Part shown: positions 22,760 through 33,539 of the stretch, in pieces
Layout of the letters: each line of letters begins with the position of its first letter
How positions within the stretch are numbered: position 1 is the first letter of the stretch
NCBI GenBank assembly: GCA_001931875.2
Contig: MSJH02000625.1
Coordinates: 248,001-312,000, forward strand
Source: Byssochlamys sp. IMV 00236
Lineage: Eukaryota; Ascomycota; Eurotiomycetes; Eurotiales; Thermoascaceae
Length of the DNA: 64,000 bases
Direction: 5' to 3'
Notes under the pieces: model-generated
Seen by the model: only the letters and a program-made list of their open reading frames with translations
Databases searched by the model: none
Told to the model about the DNA's origin: nothing
Made by a program: the position numbers and the translations under genes

Positions 22760-25700
22760 TCATCGCACAGATACTCCAGAGCGGTTGGTAAACATGCGTG
22801 CCGCGATGTTCATGGAGGCCAGCTCCTGGAAGAGCAACTTGGCGGCATACGGGATGTGTACTTGCGAGATCCGGTGCTTGTTATTGCACAGTCGGCACTC
22901 AAACAAGCCCTTCTTGAGTTTCCTGCAGGGAACCGGGAGTTAGTAAAATGAGGCACGAAGAAAGAAACAAAACCGTAGAAACTGCAGCAATAGGGACTAC
23001 GGGACAAGGAACCAGAATACTTACGCAATGGGAGTCATCAGGCCGCAGTCGTCGCAGATGTGGACACGGAAAGGATCCGACACATCGAACAAACGCTCCT
23101 TCAGGAAAGCACTGGCACCGTGAGCAATCATACAATCGCGTTCCATTTCTCCGAAACGGAGACCACCATCACGTGCACGACCTTCTACCGGCTGCCGGGT
23201 CAGGATCTGAGTTGGTCCACGAGCACGAGCATGGATCTTGTCATCCACCATGTGTCGTAGACGTTGGTAGTATGTTGGTCCCAGGAAGACCTGTGCCACC
23301 AGTTTCCGTCCAGTATGGCCATTGTACATGACTTCAAATCCACGCGAATGGTAGCCATGTTCACGCAGCAGGCGAGACACGGAATCGACAGTGACATCCG
23401 TGAACGGCGTGGCATCACCTTCGAATCCACGCAGCGATGACACCTTGCTCAGTTGACATTCGATCAAGTGTGCAATAGTCATACGCGATGGAATAGCGTG
23501 AGGGTTGATGATCAAATCAGGAACGACACCCTCCCGCGTAAATGGCATATCTTCCTGGCGGTATGTAATACCAATAGTACCCTTCTGTCCGTGACGGGAA
23601 GCGAACTTGTCACCAATCTGGGGGATCTTGGTGGTCCTCATCCGCACCTTGACGAATTTCAAGTCATCGTTGCTCGTGGATACCAAAACCTGGTCGACAA
23701 TACCGCTTTCGGTACTTCGCAGCGGTGTCGAGACATCCAGCTTGGTGTGCGCCTTCGTTCTCTGACCGAGTTCCTCTGCTTCCGGGGCAAGAGGGGCCGT
23801 CTTACCGATGATGATATCTTCACCGGACACACGGACACCAGGAGCAATGATACCGTCCTCGTCGATCTTGTCGTACGTACCCTTCCGCATACCGATGGTG
23901 TCGGAGCGCATAGGCTTCTCAAAACGCTCGACCACTGTCAGCCCCACCATCTTCTCGGAGTCCGTGTAAGTACGATAGAACAGACTGCGGAACAGTCCAC
24001 GGTCAATACTGCTCTGGTTCATAATGACGGAATCTTCCTGGTTATATCCAGAGTAGCAAGCAATGGCGACAATGGCGTTTTGCCCGGCTGGAAGTTCTCG
24101 GAACTTGAGGAACTCCATGGACCGTGTAGTGGCCAGCGGCTTCTGTGGATAATAAAGGATGTTGGCCATCGTCTCCATTCGCTGGTCAAAGTTCGTCAAG
24201 AATACACCCATAGCTTGTTTACCCATTGCAGACTGGTAGGTGTTACGAGGAGACTGGTTGTGGTCCGGGAAAGGGATAATACTGGCGCAAATACCGAGGA
24301 TCATACTGGGGTGGATCTCACAGTGTGTCCAGGTGTGCGCTTTCTGACTGAGGACGGACCGGACGCGCTTGTTGGGATCGTTGCCCTCATCTTCAGGGAG
24401 AGCATATCCGGCCTGAAGCTGCTTAGAGATCTCTAGATCTTCAGGCGTCATAACGATCATGATGGTCTCTTCTTCCTCTGCATCGACGTACTCCACAACT
24501 CCAGACCTAACCAGTCCATCCCATCCGAAGTACCGTTCTCTGCGCTCCTCCGGTGAAAGGTCTGGCGGAAGCTCTTTGTCCTGCTCAAGTTTACGGATGT
24601 GTTCTTTGTTGAGGACCAGAGAACCGCAGTTCTCGCTCTTCGGGTCATTATCGATGACGAAGAGCGGTCGGCATACACGACCAGCATCGGTAAAGATCTT
24701 GAATTCTCGGTCACGGATATCGCGAACCAAGCTGACTTCGTGGGAGATCATGTTACGGCGACGCAGAGACATGACGGTGTTGACGAGATGGGTTGGATCA
24801 CGGTGGATACCAACCCACACTCCGTTGACAAACACCTTTGTCGCGTTGGGCGTCACCTGCGGCTCGAACTCTTCCAGAACCTCCATGTTTCGCTGAATCA
24901 TGAAATCAATGATGGGCTCGCTAGGCGTTCCGACAGTGATGTAACACATAAGCGCCAGGTTCTTGACAAGACCACAAGCTTGACCTTCAGGAGTCTCAGC
25001 CGGACACACCAATCCCCAGTGGGTGTTGTGAAGCTGTCGAGGCTTGGCGATCTTTCCATCACGACCAATTGGCGTATTGGTGCGGCGAAGATGGGAAAGC
25101 GTAGACGCATAGGTGTAACGACTCAACACTTGAGAAACACCGGCCTTAGAGCTGGCAGCCTTCTTCTGCTCTCCCCAGTTACCTGTGGCCAAAGCATACT
25201 TCAGACCTCCAGTCAAGGTGCTTGCCTTAACACCAATATTGAGATAGATTTCACGGTTGGTCTCAACGCAGCGCTGAACATATCGCTGAAGGTCACGAGT
25301 AACTCTGGTGAAGAGGGTTCGGAAAAGCGTAGCGAGCAGAGGACCAGCAAGGTCCAGACGCTTCTTTCCAAAGTGATCACGATCATCAACATCGCGACGG
25401 CCGAGAGCACATTGAAGCAGTCGATGAACGATGTAGCCCAGGAAGAAGGCCTTTCGAGTCTCACTTCCCTCGCTCTGGGAGATATGTGGAAGGAATTCCT
25501 TCTGCATGATCTCTCTTGCGTATCTCACACGTCTCTCATGGTTCATACTGGTCTGCGAAGATCCTCTCTTACTGATGAAATCCAGGGCAACTTCGCGGTC
25601 CTGGATGACGAAACCTTCCTCAATACACGGTTTCAACATCTCCAGCATCGGGGTATCATTACGGTCGTAGCAAATGTGGTTGAGAATATCTTCGTCAGAC

Positions 25701-26632
25701 ACGACACCGAGCGCACGGAATACGACAACGATCGGAATATCGGTCTTGATGTAGGGAAGAGTCGATCGGATGGTCGGACCAAATCCTCCTTTCGCACTGT
25801 CTCCCTTGGAAAAGAGCTTAAGCGACAGTTGCGACAGGATACGCGAACCTTTCTCGACAGCACTTCGGATCTCGGCGACATATGGCGTCGGACTCGGAGG
25901 TGCCTTCTTGAACACCTGAACGATGTTTCCGGCACTGCGTTCCTGGGCGATAAGGACCTTCTCGCTTCCGTTGATGATGAAGTAACCGCCAGAGTCGTAT
26001 GGGCACTCGTTCCAGTTGTAGAGGGACTGCTCACTGAGATCCTTCAAGATACAGTATTTTGACTTGAGCATAATCGGCATCTTTCCGATGAAGACAGTCT
26101 CCTCCTTTGCCTGATCTTCCGGCAGTTCCTTCTGTTCCCAGTGCAAGTATGTGCCTCGAGCTTTCCGCTCCTCCTCCGTCGCCAGCCCATCCTCATCATC
26201 GCGGTCCGCCACAAGCCGCTCGCGACCCTCCATGATCCGCTTCGTGATACCCAGATACAGGGGACTCGCGTACGTAAGATTTCGTAGACGAGCTTCCTGT
26301 GGCAACATGATTGTCGTCGCGCCATCACCTTCAGTCATTGCCGGTCTCGCCAGCATGACCGTTCCAAACTTCAGCTCATACCGGCGTAGCACGACGGGGT
26401 CAACTTCGTCTTCATTTGGCGGAAGGGTCTGGTCGAGTGTCACTTGTCCCTGCTCCTCGACCAACTCCTGCATAGTCGAGGAGATGAACTCATCGAACGA
26501 GTCCAGCTGCTGCGACACCAGACCCTTGGACTCGAAGAAGGACGAAATCACCGTCCAGCAGTCCTCCGACGTAATCCCCTCGTCGACATCATCATAGTAC
26601 TCATCTTCATAGGTATCGTCGTATTCCGCCAT
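22760..26632 (-). CDS. rpb2: DNA-directed RNA polymerase II second-largest subunit RPB2
   Basis: The 1256-residue core subunit that, with RPB1, forms the catalytic cleft of RNA polymerase II in the nucleus. Exon 1 is 23025-26632 and exon 2 is 22760-22922, joined over a 102-nt intron near the 3' end (donor GTAAGT, acceptor CTGCAG). Family landmarks in order are an acidic N-terminus; the protrusion/lobe region with [20 protein letters not shown]; the fork region [20 protein letters not shown]; the hybrid-binding motifs [19 protein letters not shown] and [12 protein letters not shown]; and the C-terminal clamp. The clamp zinc site CDDCG is completed by CRLCNNK in exon 2. The protein ends [11 protein letters not shown]. 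The start ATG is at 26630-26632; an upstream in-frame TTG is not used. Long open frames on the opposite strand are shadows. Confidence 0.99.
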
Positions 26633-26944
26633 CTTGGGCAACTGGACCGAGACGGTGTCGAAGAAGCCCTGGTGAGCGCAAAAGGGCGCGTCGCGCTCAA
26701 GCGAAAAGGTCGGCTGCCAGCTGGGCTCCCCAGTGCTGGTAAGGGCGCGGTCTCACTAGGAAGGCGTCACAGCGATCACTTTGAAGACACAAGTGCTGTG
26801 ATACAGGAATCCTGATGATGAATAGATGGCACGGCGACAATCCCAAGCCAGCCGTGATGAGTGAAGGAGAGCAAGCCTGGACGCTTTGTTCGCCGTTGCT
26901 CTGGCTGGATCTTGAGCAGAGCCGCCACTAGCGCCGAGTCCCCG

Positions 26945-26968
26945 GTTAGCGCCGAGTTTTGCGCTAAC
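26945..26968. repeat. perfect inverted repeat GTTAGCGC upstream of RPB2
   Basis: GTTAGCGC at 26945-26952 is followed after 8 nt by its exact complement GCGCTAAC at 26961-26968. The left arm is also part of a direct repeat TAGCGCCGAGT (26929-26939 and 26947-26957). The element lies about 310 bp upstream of the RPB2 start. A GTCACGTGAT box follows at 26981-26990. It could be a palindromic factor-binding site; binding is not shown. Confidence 0.6.
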
Positions 26969-27103
26969 TGTTATGGGACTGTCACGTGATTGAATACAAC
27001 ACTCTAATTCACCATATTATTCCAGGCAATATAAAGGCTTTATCAATGATTATGAAATCATTATTATTGCACTAGTATATATTACATGGGAACGAGGTGG
27101 CCA

Positions 27104-29429
27104 TCACTTCCCGCTAGGCTGCGTGAACTGCAGTAGAGTTTCCAGCATCCCTTTCAAATCCCGTTCACCAGCATCTTCCTCACCAAGACCCTCAATTTGC
27201 TCTGTTATATTTGTCAGCACGATGGATTCGAAGAATAAGGGCCAATATGGTTGCGCTCACCTTCGAGAGTGCCCCGGACAAGCGATAGATCCTCGTCACG
27301 GTCCGCAAGGAGCGCCTCGATTTTCTTCTTCGCGCCATCATCCTCGGCAACTAGCCAAGCCAGAATAACGTCGATCATCTACGAAAATATTAGCATTGCA
27401 CAGCACGTACGCAGAGATTTTTCATACCTGTAGTGAGAAAAGACCCGCATCGAGTCGACGAGATAGCCATTCGGCAGCCATGGCTTCCTGATCTTCCTTA
27501 CTTAGCGACTTCCGCTCTTTTTCGATGACCTCCTCGACCGGTCTTATCCTCGACGCGTAGTCGCGTCGAAGTTTGACTAGTTTCTCAATCTTCTCGTAGT
27601 CTTTCTCCATAAACTTCGCCAGTGTTCGGATCCGCGCAGCGGAACCACCAGGTAGAAGGCGCAGCATGGAGTTGAAGATCCCGAGCAGATGTTCAATGGT
27701 CTGATGCTCTTGCTACACAGAGTCAGATTCCTACTAATTCAGCGCAAGGCGAGGGACTCACCTTTTTCATGAACGTGCCAAACACCGTCTTCAGACCAGC
27801 TGCCTCCACCAGCCGTTCGCAAGCAGGTGCACCTCCCTGCGGCGCAAGAGCATGATCCAAGACTCGCAAGGCTCGTTGCTTGCTGAATTTCCCCTCTCGG
27901 AGCATGATAAGCGCCAGTTCAATTCCTTCACCCTCAAGGAATTTTTCTTTCCCAGCGTCTTCATCCACTAGACAGACCAAGCAGTCGAACAGATTTTCCA
28001 CGTATTCCTCCTCATCGGAATCTTTCTCAGGGTCCCGTTTCCGGTAAGGGCTGAGAAGTTGAAGTAGGGCATCGACACCATCTAGACCGATGAACTTTTC
28101 TCGGTTCTTGGCAGAAGATTGTAACAGGATGGCCAAAATCTCAGCGGCGTACTGCTTATTTTGACTGACGGGGCTCTCCTTTCTCTGTATCCGTGATAGT
28201 AGCCACTTGAAGACATCATGACCTTCCCCAATCTTCTCTGCGATGGATGTCTGCGAAGCTAGGTTCTCGAGGACGCCTATCCCACCGTTAGAAATATGAC
28301 ACGCCAGTGGACAGATTAGTTACTTACTCAAGATATAGTAAACTCCTGCTCTGTCAGTTTCATTCTCTTCGTCCAATCGAGAGAGGTTCGACGTCATCAG
28401 ATCAATAACATCGGCATCCAGCTAAAAGACGTAAGCCCAGTGCTAGGAGACTGCAGGAAATTAACACCAACCAGCGCATTGACAAGACTGTCCCATTGTT
28501 CCTGCTTCGCTTCAACGTCTTCGTCCGTCAGTTCGCTGATAATCTGAATAGCATCGATTGCTATGTCAGTGTTATCGTGGGTCAAGAGGGAGACAAGTGA
28601 GGCCGCGGATCCCAATTTCGCGAATTCGTCGTACAACTCCGGATGTTCAGAGAGGATAGACAATGATTTGATATCGGAATCCAAATCAGCCTCAGATGCC
28701 ATAAACCTAGGCCCTCATCAGTATTGCTTGAACAGTCCTGATCTCAATGTTTATACTAGACGTACTTTTGCGGATCATTCTCGTATTTTGCTCGCAGCTC
28801 CGCATTCTTCGATATCCGCTTCTCGAAATTCAGTGCGAGGCGACGCACCCAGGCGCTATCGATCTTTTCAGGCTGTACATCATAACCGCGACGAGTCAGC
28901 CAAGGACCATAATGATGACCCACGAAGTAGTAATGCCCTGATACTACATACCGCAACTGGCCCCTCCTCATCCACCTGATCAATATACTCCATTGCCTTC
29001 GCCGTCTCGCGCGCCATACCACCACCGAAGAAACGGCCTTCCTCGTCATCTGGTACATCTTCTTCGAAATCTGGAGGGAGCTCTGGGCCCGCGATACCGT
29101 CGTCCTCTTCTGCACCTTCGTCCTCGACCATAGGCGCTTTACCCTTGTTTTTCACATCTCCATTGGCACCTAGCTTAGCTGCCTTATATAGTTCATCTTC
29201 TGCACGTTAGTATACATTGGACGCTGTGAGAGTCGTGAATGTTGATAGAAGATCGCTCGCGCAGGTGAAGGACGTACTTGGATCCTGATTCGGTTCGAAT
29301 TTGCGCTTATTGCCTCCTGTAATTACAGGGTTCTGTATATCAATGAGTACCCACATCGCATGCTCACAGGAAACAAACACCCAATGGCCCTATTCAACGT
29401 ACCTTGAAAAGCTCGTCGATACTCGCCAT
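27104..29429 (-). CDS. beta-catenin-like protein 1 (CTNNBL1), spliceosome-associated
   Basis: A 592-residue armadillo-repeat nuclear protein. In other eukaryotes it associates with the Prp19/CDC5L complex and binds NLSs. Ten exons were rebuilt: 29403-29429, 29278-29332, 28952-29196, 28766-28872, 28472-28706, 28328-28421, 27762-28276, 27428-27712, 27261-27378 and 27104-27201. All junctions keep frame. Landmarks are MASIDELFK; a basic KRKFEPN segment; an acidic linker; IDSAWVRRLALNFEKRISKN; DLDSDIKSLSILSEHPELYDE; ENLFDCLVCLVDE; and a C-terminal helical block with RDYASRIRPVEE. Exon 3 has a tandem CAGAAG acceptor allowing one extra codon. The high intron number contrasts with its neighbour RPB2. 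Confidence 0.93.
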
Positions 29430-30220
29430 TACTGCGGAGCGCGTAGCGCGCGGGGACCGAAAGGTTTGAGCTGCACAAAACACGCGAGCCTGATCGACGA
29501 ATCTCTCCCACGTTCTGGAATAGAGAAAATGTCCAAGGTCGTCTTGAGAAGAACTATAACCCGACAGTTGCTTGCAATATGCGCACCGTCATTGAAGCTA
29601 TGCGTCCTGAGAGCCTTCGGAACGCCGCCGCGGACATGGTCGAATGTCATTGTGCTTAGTCATCAGTCGGCCTGCAGCGTAAGTTGACTACCCACCAGAG
29701 TATCTACATATCAAGTTTAGCTGTCAATCTTATAGAATAGGTATCAGTAAATTGAATTATAATGAAATCATAACGGCAGATATACAATCCCCCATGATCT
29801 TTCTCTCTCTTGTAACTATAACTAGCTGTAATCGTCTGTCTGTAATCCATGAATACGATGCTAAAAGAGCACAGACAGAGCAGGATAAGATAGTTAATTT
29901 ATGATCTTAGATAAACAGTCAACTAAGAGTATAACTAATGGTTTAGCTCTCTGTCTTTTGACTAACATCTCAGAAAAAGACATCTTGTTAGCGATGTAGC
30001 GCCCATTTGTGAGGGCGTTAACTGCACACTAGGGAACTTGACTTCCAGAAGTCCCTAAGTAGTTATTGGGTTTCAACGGTTAGCGCCCAAGACTTCCGTA
30101 CTTACATGAGTAACCGTCACTGATAAATGACCGCCCCCTTCGCAGCAATGATCGTTAGCCCTCAGTCTCAGCTTACCCATTCAGGACTATAAATGTACGG
30201 CTTGTAAGCCACAATACAAC
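29430..30220. other. divergent intergenic region
   Basis: The promoter side of both CTNNBL1 (minus) and the phosphotransferase gene (plus). The middle is AT-rich with TAGTTA-like repeats. TAGCGCCC (29997), GGGCGTTA (30015) and GTTAGCGCC (30079) elements recur. No coding sequence is supported. Confidence 0.55.
30188..30193 (+). promoter_or_regulatory. TATAAA box very close to the predicted start
   Basis: CTATAAAT at 30187-30194 lies only about 28 bp before the proposed ATG at 30221. If it is the functional TATA box, the 5' leader would be extremely short. Confidence 0.4.
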
Positions 30221-31013
30221 ATGACGGTGAACGGTATAGAACCTACTTGCCTCTTTGAACATAAGATACTAAAATGTGGTAGAGGAAGGAGAGATCATTC
30301 ATGAGCTGTACGCTCGCAAGGTTGTGCGAGTTAGCGAGGACCGTGTCGTCAAGTCTGGGCCACTCTTTGCACATGAAGCAGACAATCTCAAGTTTGTCGC
30401 TGCCAATACGAACATACCGGTGCCGAAAGTACACGATGTCCAGTGGGAAGATGGAAAAGTGAAGGCAATCACCATGGACTATATGCCAGGCAAAAGACTC
30501 GATCAAGCTTGGGATGGCATGAATTCCGACCAAAAGCTCTCTGTCGCCCAAGAGCTCCGTGATTATGTCTCACAAATTCGAGCCTTCAAGGGCGACTACA
30601 TTGGAGGAGCCAATCATGGGAAAGCCATCATCGGTAACAGGGCCTTTGTCGATGGTGGTCCTTTTGAGTCCGAAAAGCTCTTCAACGACTTCATTCTGGC
30701 AGATGTCATCCCACAGATACCACAACTCTTAAAAGATTATGCGAAGGATGCCGTCAAAGATGGCCACAACATCGTCTTTACCCATGGGGACCTGGCTCCT
30801 AGGAATATCCTGGTCGATGATGAAGGGCATGTAACTGCTATCCTGGACTGGGAACTTGGTGGTTGGTATCCAGAGCATTGGGAATACATCAAAGGCCATG
30901 CTCATTTGCGTCCAATGCGAGACTGGCCCGATTATCTAGCTCTAATACTCCCGCCTAAATACAAGACAGAATACATAGGCATGTCCTTCTTGGCTCGCAT
31001 CTCTAGGTCGTGA
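30221..31013 (+). CDS. aminoglycoside-phosphotransferase-family (APH) kinase-like protein
   Basis: A 247-residue soluble protein with the small-molecule kinase fold of APH/choline kinase enzymes. These proteins are very common in filamentous fungi and mostly of unknown substrate. The first exon is only 13 nt (30221-30233, MTVN plus one base), followed by a 49-nt intron (GTATAG...TGGTAG) and exon 30283-31013. Catalytic features are HGDLAPRNILVDD (Brenner-type loop with the catalytic Asp and metal-binding Asn) and AILDWELGGWYPEHWEYIK (metal-binding Asp). The N-lobe has VPKVHDVQWEDGKVKAITMD, a nucleotide-binding-lobe pattern. The protein ends soon after the C-lobe and seems complete. The ATG assignment depends on the tiny first exon; without it the frame has only a GTG start. 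Confidence 0.82.
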
Positions 31014-31167
31014 TGAAGAGTTTGCTACCATTCCTAGATGTCCTAAACATTCATCTGTGCCTTTATGTAATCTTTGTATTTATCCTTTATACACTGATGT
31101 GCCCGCGAGGCTAGACCATACTATATCGTTAAAAGATAGACATACTAACAACATTACCCACAGTCCC

Positions 31168-31605
31168 TTAAAATGCTGGCCTATTCTCCTCGTCCTCCGC
31201 TTCGAAACACGCCGTGACCATTTCATCAATTCCCCTCTCACGTTCAGCCTCCGTAAGATAACCATACGTCATCAGGCGAGAAAGAGCATCCGCAACCCAG
31301 TTTTGACAGTTCCAAGGCATATCTTCAGGTTTATTTTTGACAGGCGTCATCAAAATAATCAATTTGATCAAGGCTGGACCGATCGCTTCCGGAATATCTG
31401 CCACGGGAGTCGATTTCACGTAAAGAGGGCTGGTTGATGGGTCATAGTTTTCCCTCTCCTGGAAATTGAACATCCCATGGGTACCGACCACATGCATGAC
31501 AGATTGAGTTGCATCGGGGAAAATTAAATGGAGAGCTGTGTGGCGGTATTCCATGTAATCAAGGGGGTCTCCTTTCTCGACAGTGATAAATATCTTGGTT
31601 GACAT
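31168..31605 (-). CDS. conserved fungal hypothetical protein with NlpC/LRAT-like His and Asn-Cys motifs
   Basis: A 145-residue single-exon protein starting MSTKIFITVEKGD. It has an early histidine in YMEYRHTALHLIF (about residue 21), a central VVGTHGMFNFQ segment and a later WNCQNWVADAL motif (Cys near residue 100). It ends in an acidic tail. The order His then Asn-Cys-x-x-(aromatic)-V resembles permuted papain-like folds such as LRAT and PPPDE proteins. I recognise the YRHTAL...WNCQNWV pattern as belonging to small conserved Ascomycete proteins, but I know of no assigned function. It converges on the phosphotransferase gene, with 154 bp between stop codons. An upstream in-frame TTG at 31632 was rejected in favour of the ATG at 31605. 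Enzyme activity is inference. Confidence 0.78.
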   Translation of the reverse strand: MSTKIFITVEKGDPLDYMEYRHTALHLIFPDATQSVMHVVGTHGMFNFQERENYDPSTSPLYVKSTPVADIPEAIGPALIKLIILMTPVKNKPEDMPWNCQNWVADALSRLMTYGYLTEAERERGIDEMVTACFEAEDEENRPAF

Positions 31606-32531
31606 GTTTTGAGAATGTGTCTCCTGGAACAAATAATGCCTGTCTGGTAGATTTGAGGGCCGCCTGGGTCCTTACTGGTCTCGATAGATATATAGACCTC
31701 TCTCGTTGGCGATTATAATTCTGAATTGACTATCAGCGGCTCGGTTTGCTTTTTCCCTTCCGTTGATAAGAACTAAGAGTATCGCACCTTCTGGGCAGCT
31801 AGGTACTTAGCTTGTGGTTACACGGAGCAGGGTTTTACTGATGCATCTGCGCTAAATTGCAAACATCCGATCAAATGGGTATCGTGGACGGTATTAAGCA
31901 CTAGTAGAGAGATATCGGACATCCGTTGATGCCAGATGGACTTTCACTCGGCTGCGCAATATAAATATTTATTTCGCATTGACTGGACTTGTGCCCTCGT
32001 AGCTCTCTGTTCGCGTGCCAACTGATAATGAGCCAGTGCAGGAACGAACAAGCCATGTATTATCTAGCCGAAATTCGAAAGTTAAATAGAACTCAGAGAA
32101 CTCTTGCAAGGTAGTTACAAGTCTCTCGAGGTATGATGATAAAGCTGATAGCGCTCTGGCGGAATGATTGCCGAGGTACTTGAGTACACTAAGGTGTCTC
32201 GCACTAAGTTCTTCAATGCATAGCCTACGAATCCCAGTGCGCGATGAGGAAGGATTGAATAGATTGTTAGTAGAGTCAAATCAAGCGAGAAATATCAGTA
32301 GAAAACCTCCTATTTGCATTTATCCAAGTTTATCGGCCCAAGAGATTGAAGTGATGAAGATACGGTCACCCAGAGAACCCACAAGCGCAAGAGGTGATGA
32401 CGCCAAGCTCAGACCAACCCTTTCCCCGAGCCGCTGAAAGATTTCTCGACGGCAGCTCGACTCATCTCAACAACGAACAACAGCTTCATCAACATTTAAT
32501 TCGAGAAGTTGAATAATCCTATCCATTCACA
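31606..32531. other. divergent promoter region
   Basis: This lies between the starts of the 145-residue protein (minus) and the Tom6-like gene (plus). It includes a TATAGATATATAG tract near 31684-31696, about 80 bp upstream of the former. The final ~100 bp before 32532 are AC-rich, as in fungal leaders. No gene is supported. Confidence 0.55.
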
Positions 32532-32805
32532 ATGGCCCCCAAGCAGCGCGTTGTCGTCCATGCCTCTTCTTCCCGTCAGCAGCGCGGCTTCCTCAGCTCC
32601 GCCTGGAACGAGATCACTTCGCCCGACAACACGACTGTCGTGAGAAGCGTGTTGGTCTTTGGTGTAAGTTCTGCATACTCATCTCTCCTTTGAGATAAAT
32701 CATGCGTGGAACTGTCGATGTGAATATGCTGGTGCTAATATGAGTTTCCAGGCCGCCGTTGCTTTCCTCCACAGCAGCCTGAGCGAGTTCCTCCTCCCTC
32801 CGTAA
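32532..32805 (+). CDS. Tom6-like subunit of the mitochondrial outer-membrane translocase
   Basis: A 61-residue tail-anchored protein from exons 32532-32663 and 32752-32805 (88-nt intron, donor GTAAGT, acceptor TTCCAG, GCTAAT branch). The N-terminal half is basic and cytosol-facing (APKQRVVVHASSSRQQRGFL). It is followed by TSPDNTTVVRSVLVFG, and across the splice by AAVAFLHSSLSEFLLPP, a single membrane helix ending the protein. Length, the TSPxNxxVV motif and the LLPP end match what I know of fungal Tom6, which stabilises the Tom40 import pore. Tom5 or Tom7 are the alternatives given the small size. Small tail-anchored proteins of this kind are often missed by automatic annotation. Confidence 0.75.
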
Positions 32806-33539
32806 GTCGCCGCGCCAGAACGTTCCTCCTTTCTTTAGACAGTGACTATTAGCTGCTTTTTACTAGTGGCTACTAGACCACTCTTAGTTTTTAAATCCGA
32901 GGGGCACTAGCTGACTTCTCCAAAGTCTCTAAATCAGTTATCTCCACGACAGGCAGAACGCACTGCTGCCCAACACCGTCAATACAAGTGGCAGCTAGCT
33001 TCTACAAGCGAAACAGTGCCGTTTTCGATTTTATGAGTGTTAATGCTTCATCCGAGCGAGGTTTTGGCGGATAGGACATCTGTACGATATTGTGAAAGAG
33101 ATAGTGGGGAGTGTAGAAACCAACTGGTCTCTGCAATGAACAAGATGACTCAGTATAAATCGAGTATATCGCACTGGATATGGAGCCTTATTACCGTTCG
33201 TGCGAGTTCCTGTGCTCTGATAACATCTGGGTGCATCTCGAAGGATTTTGGAACCGCTCGGCGTCTTGGGTGAAATGTCTTTTGATGACTCTTGATATGT
33301 TCTAATCAATGTATAGAAATTAAAATTTATAGGTCGCTATCTCCACAATACATGATGATATATAATTCCAATGACTCCAAGGACTTCCAAGGTATATGAA
33401 TCCCTGAGCGGTTGCCTCCTAACACGGCAGACCCAAAAAGACACCATAAGAAAACAATGTACGGTATACATTCGTCCTGTTTGCCAAACATATATAGAGA
33501 AAGGGTCTTCCATGCCCATATAATACATATCGTCGATAT
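32806..33539. other. intergenic between convergent genes
   Basis: The 3' side of the Tom6-like gene (plus) and of the large zinc-cluster gene (minus). No coding sequence is supported. Confidence 0.6.

Noticed and set aside
23453..26062. Long plus-strand open frames (327 and 487 codons)
   Set aside because: They lie antisense to RPB2, whose strong codon bias opens the complementary frames; they have no conserved features.
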